Translations under genes and position numbers: made by a program
In this document: positions 1-7,103 of the stretch, piece by piece
How positions within the stretch are numbered: the first letter of the stretch is position 1
Layout of the letters: each line of letters starts with the position of its first letter
From: Arthrobacter sp. ISL-85
Lineage (GTDB): Bacteria; Actinomycetota; Actinomycetes; Actinomycetales; Micrococcaceae
Direction: 5' to 3'
NCBI RefSeq assembly: GCF_018613675.1
Contig: NZ_JAGGPQ010000025.1
Span: forward strand, 61,020 to 125,019
Length of the DNA stretch: 64,000 nucleotides
The notes under the pieces: model-generated
What the model was told of the DNA's origin: nothing
Database searches by the model: none
What the model saw: only the letters and a program-made list of their open reading frames with translations

Positions 1-401
1 AGCTGGCCCTTCCGCATCGGCGCGGCGAGCTGCTTGCCTGCCGCGGCGGCGTCATCCTTGAGGAAGCCATCGGCCACCATGCCTGGCGGCACCTGGACAC
101 GGTTCACGTCCGCTTCCGTCACGGTGGTTCCGGCGGGGAGGTCCCGGGCGGCGGCCAGGGCGGTGGCAGTGGAAAGCGGGGCAGGAGTGAGCTGCTGGAC
201 GGTGATGGCGGCAGCTGCGCACAACAGCAGTGCGGCGGCGAGCCGGCGGTTGCGGCTCAACCAGCCCGCGACACGGGCAGGCAGGGGGCGGCTCCCGGGG
301 CGGCGGCCGATGCCGGCGGTGCTGGTGGGGTACGGGGGCCGGTGCGGCGACGGCGGGGAAGTATGGGCATGCGCCCACGCTAATGGCGGGCAAAGGCCCA
401 A
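1..401 (-). CDS. SAF-domain protein, C-terminus cut by window edge
   Basis: Reading leftwards and running off the window, this frame encodes a basic N-terminus ending in RVAGWLSRNRR, one hydrophobic segment (LAAALLLCAAAAITV) and then the start of a SAF domain: AAARDLPAGTTVTEADVNRVQV followed by a GKQLAAPMRKGQ stretch. SAF domains of the CpaB/RcpC type occur in pilus-assembly and antifreeze-like proteins. In actinobacteria, single-pass SAF proteins of about 200 residues are common beside this FmdB gene, and their function is unknown. It lies on the same strand 82 bases downstream of the FmdB gene, so co-transcription is possible. The start is uncertain: the frame has no ATG or GTG after its upstream stop (484), only a TTG at 401 and another at about 259. 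Confidence 0.6.
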   Translation of the reverse strand, partial: MGLCPPLAWAHAHTSPPSPHRPPYPTSTAGIGRRPGSRPLPARVAGWLSRNRRLAAALLLCAAAAITVQQLTPAPLSTATALAAARDLPAGTTVTEADVNRVQVPPGMVADGFLKDDAAAAGKQLAAPMRKGQ

Positions 402-482
402 GGGAGCCCGGACGGCGGCTATGTGGACAAAAGCGGCCGGACGCTGGAACGCGCCGGCCGTCGTCGTGAATACTGTGTCGGT

Positions 483-749
483 TTAGTTTGCAGCGGCTGC
501 GGGAGCTGCGGGGGCAGCAGCGGGTGCGGCTGGAGCCGCGGCGGGTGCAGGGGAGACGGAGCTGCCCTTGGAATCGCGGGAGTCCGTGCGATAGAAACCC
601 GAGCCTTTGAAGACAACGCCGACGCTGTTGAACTTCTTGCGCAACGTGCCCTGGCATTCGGGGCAGGACGTCAGGCTGCTGTCCGAGAACGACTGGACGA
701 TGTCGAAGGCGTGGCCGCAATCCTTGCAGGCGTAAGCATATGTTGGCAC
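483..749 (-). CDS. FmdB-type zinc-ribbon protein, probable Ruc-like redox-regulated chaperone
   Basis: The 88-residue product begins MPTYAYACKDCGHAF and has two CxxC pairs (Cys8/Cys11 and Cys29/Cys32), the FmdB/CxxC zinc ribbon. Residues 60-88 are a low-complexity Ala/Pro tail that should be disordered. This architecture, and its place beside formyl-THF cyclo-ligase and galU, match M. tuberculosis Rv0991c (Ruc), a heat-inducible chaperone activated by oxidation of zinc-binding cysteines. That role is inferred here from family and gene order. The start is a GTG with a strong AGGAGGAG ribosome site. A CIRCE-like HrcA operator overlaps the likely transcription start (805-831), which fits heat-shock control. 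Confidence 0.85.
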   Translation of the reverse strand: MPTYAYACKDCGHAFDIVQSFSDSSLTSCPECQGTLRKKFNSVGVVFKGSGFYRTDSRDSKGSSVSPAPAAAPAAPAAAPAAPAAAAN

Positions 750-804
750 TGGTGCTCCTCCTCTTGGGCAAACGAGAGGTCCCGTGCTGCCCGGTGGTAA
801 ACCG

Positions 805-831
805 TTAGCAGTCGCAGGGCCTGAGTGCTAA
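805..831 (-). promoter_or_regulatory. CIRCE-like HrcA operator upstream of the FmdB/Ruc gene
   Basis: TTAGCAGTC, nine spacer bases, then GAGTGCTAA. This matches the CIRCE consensus TTAGCACTC-N9-GAGTGCTAA at 17 of 18 arm positions. On the minus strand a TAGAAT -10 hexamer (836-831) abuts it, so bound HrcA would cover the start of transcription of the gene at 749. Nothing else nearby starts in a direction this site could control. Confidence 0.85.
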
Positions 832-860
832 TTCTATCACTGCGCCCGGCACGCCCGTGC

Positions 861-1481
861 TCACGCGCCGCCGTCCAGCAGCCGGTACCCGGAGGGAGCA
901 AGGACGCCCTGGACCGGGCGGTCGAACTCTTCTGCCGGGATCCGGCCGGCGGGCAGCAATTCATCGTCGTAGATAACAGCGGCAAGCGGGATTTCCTTCC
1001 CGGCGGTGGCAAGGTGGCCCAGGAACTTGTCGTAGTATCCGCCGCCCTGGCCAATCCGGTTGCCGGAAAGGTCAACGGCTGTGGCCGGAATGAAAAGCAC
1101 TGCTGCGCCGCCGGCAGTTTCGGGCCCGTGCCGGTGCCCGGCGGGTTCCAGGATGGGGGCGTATTTGCTGCGTTCGAAGCCGGTGTCCGGGGTCCAGAAC
1201 ACCCAGCTCAACTCCCTGGCGGCTTCGCACACCGGAAGCAGGACCTTGTGGCCGCTGCGATGCAGGGCGTGAATCAGCGGCAGGGTGGGCGGTTCCTGGC
1301 CCACGCCAAGGTATACACAGGCTATTCCAGGGTGTCCTTCCGTGACCGATCCCGCCCAGGCGTCCCCGTGGGTGGCCAGCGCCAGGCCCGCAGCTTCCAA
1401 CTGCTCCGGCGTAAGGCCCGCCCGCCGTCGTCGGTGGATCGCCCGGATATCGTCCTTGACGGCGTTCGTCTCTTGAAGCAT
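861..1481 (-). CDS. ygfA: 5-formyltetrahydrofolate cyclo-ligase
   Basis: A cytosolic enzyme of about 206 residues that converts 5-formyl-THF to 5,10-methenyl-THF using ATP, recycling folate. The family signature GQGGGYYDKFL is present near the C-terminus and the N-terminal basic IRAIHRRRRAGL segment is typical. The chosen ATG at 1481 (MLQETNAVKDDIRAIH) has a good GGGAGG site 6-7 bases upstream. An in-frame ATG at 1514 would add eleven residues without such a site. It is divergent from galU, as in the equivalent M. tuberculosis block. The -10 of the downstream FmdB gene lies just beyond its stop. Confidence 0.92.
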   Translation of the reverse strand: MLQETNAVKDDIRAIHRRRRAGLTPEQLEAAGLALATHGDAWAGSVTEGHPGIACVYLGVGQEPPTLPLIHALHRSGHKVLLPVCEAARELSWVFWTPDTGFERSKYAPILEPAGHRHGPETAGGAAVLFIPATAVDLSGNRIGQGGGYYDKFLGHLATAGKEIPLAAVIYDDELLPAGRIPAEEFDRPVQGVLAPSGYRLLDGGA

Positions 1482-1573
1482 GTTGTCCTCCCTGCATCGC
1501 CCGGCGTTCCGCAACCTCGGACCCCGTGCCGGCCCGCCGTCCCGGTGGTTACTGAAATACTTGACGCTGACGT

Positions 1574-1579
1574 TAGATT
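1574..1579 (+). promoter_or_regulatory. galU -10 box, probable leaderless transcript
   Basis: TAGATT ends six bases before the galU GTG, the spacing that puts the transcription start on the start codon itself. There is no Shine-Dalgarno sequence between them. Confidence 0.55.
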
Positions 1580-1585
1580 AGTCCG

Positions 1586-2491
1586 GTGAACACCAGTAAA
1601 CCCAGAGTCCGCAAAGCCGTCATTCCCGCAGCCGGCCTGGGCACCAGGTTCCTGCCCGCCACCAAGGCGATGCCCAAGGAGATGCTTCCCGTCGTGGACA
1701 AGCCTGCCATCCAGTATGTGGTGGAGGAAGCCGTCCACGTGGGGCTCAACGACCTGCTGATGATTACCGGCCGCAACAAGCGGGCCCTCGAAGACCACTT
1801 TGACAGGGTGCCGTCCCTCGAATCGACCCTTGAGGACAAAGGGGATACCGAAAAACTTGCGTCCATCCAGGCAGCTAGCCAACTGGGTGACATCCACTAC
1901 GTCCGGCAGGGTGATCCGCACGGGCTGGGGCATGCCGTGCTCCGGGCCAAGCAGCATGTGGGCGATGAAGCCTTCGCCGTCCTGCTGGGCGATGACCTCA
2001 TCGATGCCCGCGACGAACTGCTCAGCATCATGATCGATGTTCAGGCGAAAACCGGAGGGTCCGTCGTCGCCCTGATTGAAGTGGAACCATCCCAGATCAG
2101 CGCCTATGGCTGCGCCGACGTCCAGGAAATCGATGGCGAAGACTACGTCCGCGTCAACCGGCTTGTCGAAAAGCCCTCACCCGAGGAAGCCCCGTCCAAC
2201 CTGGCACTGATCGGCCGCTATGTCCTGCACCCCGCCGTGTTCGGCGTCCTTGAGCACACGGAGCCGGGCCGCGGCGGCGAAATCCAACTGACGGATGCCC
2301 TTCAGGAACTGGCCTCCGGTGACGCCGAGGGGCACGGCGTGTACGGCGTGGTGTTCAGGGGCCGCCGTTACGATACCGGTGACAAGCTCAGCTACCTCAA
2401 GGCCTGTGTCCAGCTGGCAATCGACAGCGAAGACCTTGGTCCGGGCCTGCGGGAATGGCTGCCGGGGTTCACCGCCGGCCTCTCCCGGTAG
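1586..2491 (+). CDS. galU: UTP--glucose-1-phosphate uridylyltransferase
   Basis: The 301-residue enzyme makes UDP-glucose from UTP and glucose-1-phosphate for glycan, trehalose and galactose metabolism. The nucleotidyltransferase signature PAAGLGTRFLPATKAMPKEM is at residues 11-30. Later family motifs include EPGRGGEIQLTDAL and GRRYDTGDKLSYL. The length is normal for bacterial GalU. The GTG start is supported by the family N-terminus and by the TAGATT box six bases upstream. It is followed after four bases by the acetyltransferase gene, so the two are probably co-transcribed. It can feed the UDP-sugar pool also handled by GalE at 49067. Confidence 0.96.
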   Translation: MNTSKPRVRKAVIPAAGLGTRFLPATKAMPKEMLPVVDKPAIQYVVEEAVHVGLNDLLMITGRNKRALEDHFDRVPSLESTLEDKGDTEKLASIQAASQLGDIHYVRQGDPHGLGHAVLRAKQHVGDEAFAVLLGDDLIDARDELLSIMIDVQAKTGGSVVALIEVEPSQISAYGCADVQEIDGEDYVRVNRLVEKPSPEEAPSNLALIGRYVLHPAVFGVLEHTEPGRGGEIQLTDALQELASGDAEGHGVYGVVFRGRRYDTGDKLSYLKACVQLAIDSEDLGPGLREWLPGFTAGLSR

Positions 2492-2495
2492 CGCC

Positions 2496-3116
2496 ATGCG
2501 TCTTGGTCCTGTCTGGCCGGTCACCCTCGAGTGCGGTGACCTGGTCCTGCGGCCCATCCGGTACCGCGACAAAAAAGAGTGGACTGAAGTACGGTCGCGG
2601 AACAGTGAGTGGCTGGCGCCATGGGAGGCTTCCAATCCGGACCCTGCCGGCGGACTTCCTGATTACCGGCACATGGTCCGCTCGCTCAATATGCAGGCGG
2701 CACAGGCTACGGCGCTGCCGTTCCTCATTACCGAGTGGAAGCCGGGCCTCAGGAATCCGGCGATCGTGGGCCAGCTGACGGTGTCTTCAATCGTCTGGGG
2801 TTCGGCCATGATGGCCACCTTGGGGTACTGGGTGGACCAATCCTGCGCCGGGCGGGGGATAGCCCCCACGTCCGTGGCGCTGGTAACGGACCACTGCTTC
2901 CGGGCGCTTGGCCTGCACCGGATGGAAATCAACATCCGGCCCGAGAACGGCCCCAGCCTGCGGGTGGTGGAAAAGCTGGGTTTCCGGGACGAGGGATACC
3001 GCCCCCGCTTCCTGCACATCAACGGCAAATGGGCTGACCACCGTTCGTTCGCCCTCACCTCGGAAGAGGTCCCGGAAGGCCTGCTGGGTCCCTGGCTGGC
3101 GTCGCGCCGGACATAA
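2496..3116 (+). CDS. GNAT N-acetyltransferase, RimJ/RimL-like
   Basis: The 206-residue protein is of the GNAT fold. It opens GDLVLRPIRYRDKKEWTEVR, has a central beta segment around LGYWVDQSCAGRGIAPTSVAL with the acetyl-CoA loop (RGIA), and ends with the family signature GLHRMEINIRPENGPSLRVVEKLGFRDEG. RimJ/RimL proteins acetylate ribosomal protein N-termini, but many paralogues act on other amines, so the substrate is unknown. The ATG lies four bases after the galU stop. The same galU - RimJ-like - membrane protein order occurs in M. tuberculosis (there with moeA inserted) and other actinobacteria. Confidence 0.88.
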   Translation: MRLGPVWPVTLECGDLVLRPIRYRDKKEWTEVRSRNSEWLAPWEASNPDPAGGLPDYRHMVRSLNMQAAQATALPFLITEWKPGLRNPAIVGQLTVSSIVWGSAMMATLGYWVDQSCAGRGIAPTSVALVTDHCFRALGLHRMEINIRPENGPSLRVVEKLGFRDEGYRPRFLHINGKWADHRSFALTSEEVPEGLLGPWLASRRT

Positions 3117-3197
3117 ATCCAACCGTTTGCCGGAGAGGGCACGACACACCGCAGCTAATGCGGCCTGAGCAGGCATGATGCTCATACGGTTTTGAGT

Positions 3198-4139
3198 GTG
3201 GACTTCCCCCTTAGCAGCTCAGTGATCCTTGTGGTTGCCGTCGCGCTCTGGATTGTTTGGGTTGCCCCTTACGTCCTCCGGAACCGCAGGCACCAATTCC
3301 AGGCCGCCGGCGACTTCATGGCAGACGCCCCCGCCGATGAGAGGCCGGACCCGCGCGCCGGCCTGGTCCTGAACGTCGCCGCCCAGCAGGAGAAAGCCAT
3401 GGAACCCAGGAAGAGTGCAGCATCCGTTGCCGGCACTGCCAGCACCCCACCTGCGGCACCGTTCCGCATCCGCTACGGCCGGACTGCCCTGGCCCTCGTG
3501 GGACTGCTGTCCCTGGTCACCGCCTTCATCTCGGGGGTACTGCTTCCCTTCGGGATCGGATCGCCCGCCCTTCCGCTCACCTGCGCCCTGCTGACCGTCG
3601 CGTCGGTGGCACTGCTGCGCTGGCTCGCTGTCCGGGACCGGAGGGCGAAGGTGAACGCCGCCTTCCGCTCCGCCATGAGCGCGCCGGCACGCCGTCCGGA
3701 AGCCGTCGAAATCATTCCTGCGAAGCCTGAAGCGGCACCGGCCCGGCCCGAAAGGCCGCTTTTCGACGCCGAGGCAGGCGAGCACGCTGTCAAGCCGCTG
3801 ACCGCCGTGGAGCTTCGCGAAGCCGCCCTCGCCGTCGCCATAGCTGCCGGCGACACCACCGCAGCCACATCCACGCCCGCCCCTCCCGCCAGCACCCCCT
3901 GGGAGCCCGTGGAGGTCCCCAAGCCCATTTACGTGGAGGCCCCGAAGGCGGAACGACCCGAGCCCCAGCCGCTTGAGCTCCCGGAAGCGCCCAAAGCGGT
4001 TGGTAAGCCCTCACTGAAGCAGGGCGCTTCCACGGCTCCGGCTGCGGAGGCGGCAGCCGCGGCGGAAGCGCAGCAGCTCTCCAAGGCACAAAGCGCCCTC
4101 AGCAACCTCGACGACGTCCTCCAGCGCCGCCGCGCGTAG
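3198..4139 (+). CDS. Membrane protein, probable SepX-type cell-division factor
   Basis: The roughly 313-residue protein has an N-terminal membrane helix (residues 5-23, VILVVAVALWIVWVAPYVL), then basic NRRHQF and a soluble linker. Two further helices follow at about 95-140, and a long Ala/Pro/Glu-rich cytoplasmic tail. The first-helix sequence and the position after a RimJ-like gene match the actinobacterial family containing Streptomyces SepX and M. tuberculosis Rv0996. SepX stabilises division septa; the role here is inferred from family and synteny only. GTG at 3198 is chosen, and a TTG at 3192 would add two residues. No strong ribosome site is visible. Confidence 0.7.
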   Translation: MDFPLSSSVILVVAVALWIVWVAPYVLRNRRHQFQAAGDFMADAPADERPDPRAGLVLNVAAQQEKAMEPRKSAASVAGTASTPPAAPFRIRYGRTALALVGLLSLVTAFISGVLLPFGIGSPALPLTCALLTVASVALLRWLAVRDRRAKVNAAFRSAMSAPARRPEAVEIIPAKPEAAPARPERPLFDAEAGEHAVKPLTAVELREAALAVAIAAGDTTAATSTPAPPASTPWEPVEVPKPIYVEAPKAERPEPQPLELPEAPKAVGKPSLKQGASTAPAAEAAAAAEAQQLSKAQSALSNLDDVLQRRRA

Positions 4140-4271
4140 GACGCCGGGAGCGCCCTGGTCCCGCTCCGCTGCCCCCGTGCGCGTCAATTGGCGTTGGGCC
4201 CGGAAAATTTGTAGCCTAGGGACACTGGTTCCGCGCCGGCGGGGAAGCACCCCGCAGGCCGCGGTACTTCC

Positions 4272-4344
4272 GGGGCTATAGCTCAGTTGGTAGAGCGCTT
4301 CGTTCGCATCGAAGAGGTCAGGAGTTCGAATCTCCTTAGCTCCA
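4272..4344 (+). tRNA. tRNA-Ala (anticodon CGC)
   Basis: A 73-base cloverleaf. The acceptor arms GGGGCTA and TAGCTCC pair with one G-T. The D arm is GCTC/GAGC, the anticodon stem CTTCG/CGAAG encloses the loop TTCGCAT (anticodon CGC, reading GCG alanine codons), and the T arm is AGGAG/CTCCT with loop TTCGAAT. The discriminator base is A and CCA is not encoded. No duplicated 3' end that would mark an attachment site was found nearby. Confidence 0.95.
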
Positions 4345-4606
4345 CTATTTGTAAGGGTTTCCCGGGTGTAGCGGTCGCCGGCACCCGCCACTGGATGCCC
4401 CCGAAGATGCAACCATTCTCTAGGGTGGCGAGCTGACTTGGGGGCGGACGCCAGTGGCGCGGGCATCGCAGCGTAGGAGCTGTGACTCTCATGGGATTGG
4501 CAGTGCTCCTTCAATTCGGCCTGGCTTGGAAAGAACTCCGCCGACGCAGAGCGGAGGGTGGCCACCAGCGGCCAGACGCATAAGTCCTTAGCCCCAGGCA
4601 CGACAA
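4345..4606. other. Gene-poor gap between tRNA-Ala and the secreted repeat protein
   Basis: No credible coding frame, tRNA or long repeat was seen in this stretch. It ends at the terminator of the minus-strand gene at 4660. Confidence 0.5.
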
Positions 4607-4637
4607 AGGCCGGGCAACCGGTGGGGTTGCCCGGCCT
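4607..4637 (-). terminator. Intrinsic terminator after the secreted repeat protein
   Basis: A perfect 13-bp stem (AGGCCGGGCAACC at 4607-4619 against 4625-4637) with a five-base loop. On the minus strand it is followed by a short TTTG tract. It lies 23 bases past the stop of the gene at 4660. Confidence 0.75.
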
Positions 4638-4659
4638 GAGCCGTATGCGGATGTTTCTT

Positions 4660-5433
4660 TTATACGGCCGGTGCCGCTTCAGCCTTGTTGACGAGCGACT
4701 GGACCAATTTCTGGACCTGAGCGCCGTAGCCGCCATTCAGGGCGGTGTCCTTGATCTTGTTCGCCTGGGCATCCAGGTCTGCCGGAGCGGCGTTCTTCAG
4801 GCTGGTCAGGTCAGCCTGAAGGTTCGCGGGCAGCTTGGCGAACAGGTCCGGATGGCCAATCAGTTGGTCGGCGACCTTCTGGAGCGCAGCACCCGGGTGG
4901 TCGGAGGTCAACGCGGTCCGCAGCTCCTGCCGCACACCGGTTTCGCCGGACTCCGCCTTGCCGGACTCTCCGGCCTCGCCGTTGACGGCTTTCTGGGCAC
5001 GCTGCTGGATCTCGGCGCCGTAGCCGCCGGAGAGGGCGGTGGTCTTGATCTTGAAGGCGTCAGCCACCCGGTCAGCCGGGGCGGCGTCCTTGAGGGTGGT
5101 GATGTCTGCCTGCAGGGCGGCAGGCAGCTTGTTAAATAGCTGCGGGTGGTTCACGATTGCCGCGGCTGCCTTGGCGGCGCGGTCACCGACGGCTTGGGGG
5201 CTGTCCGCGTTGAGGTTCAGGAAGAGTCCCAGACCACCGTGCACGCCCTCGCCGTGAGCCGAGTCCTTCGACCACGCCTTCGCCGAGTGGGACGGGGAAG
5301 CGGTTGAGCTTGTTGATGCGGTGGGCGACGCGGTTGCGGCTCCAACGCCCATCGAGACCATTCCGCCGGCGGCCAGGATTGCGGCAGCGCCGACGCCGAT
5401 GCGGGTTTTCATTGACGGAATTGATGACTTCAT
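4660..5433 (-). CDS. Secreted hypothetical protein with two internal repeats
   Basis: I do not recognise the family. The 257-residue product has a signal peptide (KTRIGVGAAAILAAGGMVSMG, cleavage likely near the Ala-Thr-Ala-Ser stretch), a Ser/Thr-rich linker and two homologous modules of about 80 residues. Each module follows the pattern HPxLFxKLPAxLQAD(I/L)TxLKxAAPAD, then (K)IKxTALxGGYGAxxQ, and a charged Gly/Glu-rich spacer separates them. The ATG has a good AGAAGGA site seven bases upstream. Being exported, repeated and helical, it could be a cell-surface or adaptor-like protein. No catalytic residues stand out. Confidence 0.8.
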   Translation of the reverse strand: MKSSIPSMKTRIGVGAAAILAAGGMVSMGVGAATASPTASTSSTASPSHSAKAWSKDSAHGEGVHGGLGLFLNLNADSPQAVGDRAAKAAAAIVNHPQLFNKLPAALQADITTLKDAAPADRVADAFKIKTTALSGGYGAEIQQRAQKAVNGEAGESGKAESGETGVRQELRTALTSDHPGAALQKVADQLIGHPDLFAKLPANLQADLTSLKNAAPADLDAQANKIKDTALNGGYGAQVQKLVQSLVNKAEAAPAV

Positions 5434-5679
5434 TACTGAATGTCCTTCTATTCGTTTCGTCGTGCTTCGTACCGCCGCGGACCCCAGTCGATCCGCGACG
5501 GCATCAACACTAAGACCACTTACTGAGTGGTAGCTGAAAGCAGGTGGCCGGTTGGCGCCAGCGGGCAGCGACCGATCTAGGTACGGAGCAGCTCCTCGAT
5601 GACTGCCCGCGGCGTTCGCCTCCATCACCGTCCCGTTCCCCGCAGCGTCCCCGCCGACGTCGAGCACGTAGCCCGGCGG

Positions 5680-6212
5680 CTGGACGCCACCCGAATCGCG
5701 CATTACGTCGCGACAAGCGCGGCCAGGATGCACGAGGTTATGGCCATCTACGCCAAGCAGGCGGGGATCCGGCTTGCCAAGGACCACCAGCAGGCCAAGC
5801 TCATGACCTGCTTCGCCGGCACTTCCCACTTCAACCCGAACGCCGCCCCGTTCCCCTCTGCGGCTGTGAAACTCCCGGCGCCCCCGTCGACCCCGTGATC
5901 CTCACAAAGGCCGCCACAGAGGCGCTGGAGGGCTGGCAGGTTGATGGCGTTCCGTACGCCCGGACCGGGGTGATGCTTACTGACCTCTCACCGGCCGGCG
6001 CGGCCCCTCAGCTGCCTGCTTTTGCCACCGCGCATGAGGAAAAGCGCATCGGGGAGCTCCTCGGAGCTGTGATGGACAAGTACGGCAAATCGTCCATCGG
6101 GCTTGGCATCGCCGGGATGGTCCAACCGCCGGACTGGGGAATGAAACGCCAGGCCCTGTCCCCGCGGTACCCCACCGAATGGGACGAACTGGCCCTTGTC
6201 AAAGCCTGCTAA
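5680..6212 (+). pseudogene. Remnant of a Y-family DNA polymerase (UmuC), 3' part only, frameshifted
   Basis: Two adjacent frames together give the C-terminal third of UmuC. The first frame contains ARMHEVMAIYAKQAGIRLAK, AKLMTCFAGTSHFNPN and AAVKLPAP. The second continues VDPVILTKAATEALEG, VMLTDLSPAG and GMKRQALSPRYPTEWDEL, the conserved UmuC/DUF4113 end. The switch falls in a run of five C at 5881-5885, so a one-base indel there explains it. The polymerase catalytic palm and fingers are absent upstream, so the gene is also 5'-truncated. It cannot make an active translesion polymerase. No LexA-type operator was seen. Confidence 0.85.
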
Positions 6213-6234
6213 CAGAGCACGAAAGCCCAAGGGA

Positions 6235-6978
6235 CTAGAGGCCCAGGTCCTTTTCGGCGGTTACCCAGTTGGCGGCGATGGCCTTCTGCGCGGCGGCGAG
6301 GGTCACCTTGTGGCTGCAGACGGCCTTGTTCAGGCGGGTCTCGATCGCGTCCTTCGGGTTGGTGGTGCCCGGTGCTCCGGCGCGGTTGGGTTCGGGCCAG
6401 AGGTTGGACACGGCGTTGGTGCCGCCGAGCTGGAGCGAGATCAGATGGTCGTACTCGGTGGTGGAGGCGCGGGTCTGGCCGTACTGGGACAGGCTCAGGG
6501 CCTTGGTCTTGTCGGTATCGGACGCGGGCGCGCGGACCGTGGTTGTGTAGCCAGACTTGCAGATGGTCGCGGCCAGGTTGTCCTGTGTGACGGCCGGGTC
6601 AACCGCACCGGGGGTGCAGGCCGGGTCCGGCAGGTACAGCCCGGCGGCGGCGTCAACGGTACGGGCCTTGCACTGGCCCGGGGCCAGGCTCAGGTCAACG
6701 GCGACGCTGTTGGGGGAGTGGACCGCCTTCACAGCGGTGGCGGTGCTGGCCTGCGGACCTGCCGGGATGGCTGCGATCGTGGGGGCGGTGCCGTCGGCGC
6801 TGTCCTGGCCCTCAGTGCTGTCCTCGTCGTCACCCTGGGCCGACGGAGCCGCGGAGGCGGTCGGCGCGGGTGCTGCTGATTGGTGCTTCTGGGCGTTGGT
6901 ATAGAGGAAGCCGACGACCACCAGGGCGGCGATCAGCAAAGCGGCGAAGAGGGCGAGGCGGGAGCGGGAGTAGGTCAT
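6235..6978 (-). CDS. Secreted or membrane-anchored HNH-nuclease-like protein
   Basis: The 247-residue protein has an N-terminal hydrophobic segment (residues 8-26), a long Ala/Ser/Asp-rich linker (30-75) and a C-terminal domain with four cysteines (GQCK, DPACTPG, TICKSGY, AVCSHK). The domain carries a DHLISLQLGG followed by NLWPEP motif, resembling the His-metal finger of HNH-like nucleases (D-H-x-I-x-L-x-L-G-G...N). Related C-terminal domains occur in many exported bacterial proteins of unknown role. Nuclease activity is an inference from this motif. The gene lies 126 bases after the APC permease on the same strand, separated from it by a terminator. Confidence 0.7.
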   Translation of the reverse strand: MTYSRSRLALFAALLIAALVVVGFLYTNAQKHQSAAPAPTASAAPSAQGDDEDSTEGQDSADGTAPTIAAIPAGPQASTATAVKAVHSPNSVAVDLSLAPGQCKARTVDAAAGLYLPDPACTPGAVDPAVTQDNLAATICKSGYTTTVRAPASDTDKTKALSLSQYGQTRASTTEYDHLISLQLGGTNAVSNLWPEPNRAGAPGTTNPKDAIETRLNKAVCSHKVTLAAAQKAIAANWVTAEKDLGL

Positions 6979-7033
6979 GACTCACATGTGTACGGCGGGT
7001 CAGGAGAACATGCCCGGGAGGCCAGCGGAGAAG

Positions 7034-7057
7034 AAGGGGACGCCGCAGCGTCCCCTT
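7034..7057 (-). terminator. Intrinsic terminator after the APC permease
   Basis: A 10-bp perfect stem AAGGGGACGC/GCGTCCCCTT with a four-base loop, 47 bases past the permease stop on the minus strand. It separates the permease from the HNH-like gene. Confidence 0.7.
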
Positions 7058-7103
7058 CACCGTTCTACCCTGATGTCCTACTGCGCAGACCCTCGCCGCG
7101 CCG

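Noticed and set aside
4272..4344. tRNA-Ala as an attachment site for the lost integrative element
   Set aside because: No direct repeat of the tRNA 3' end was seen nearby and the integrase remnant is 28 kb away next to ychF.
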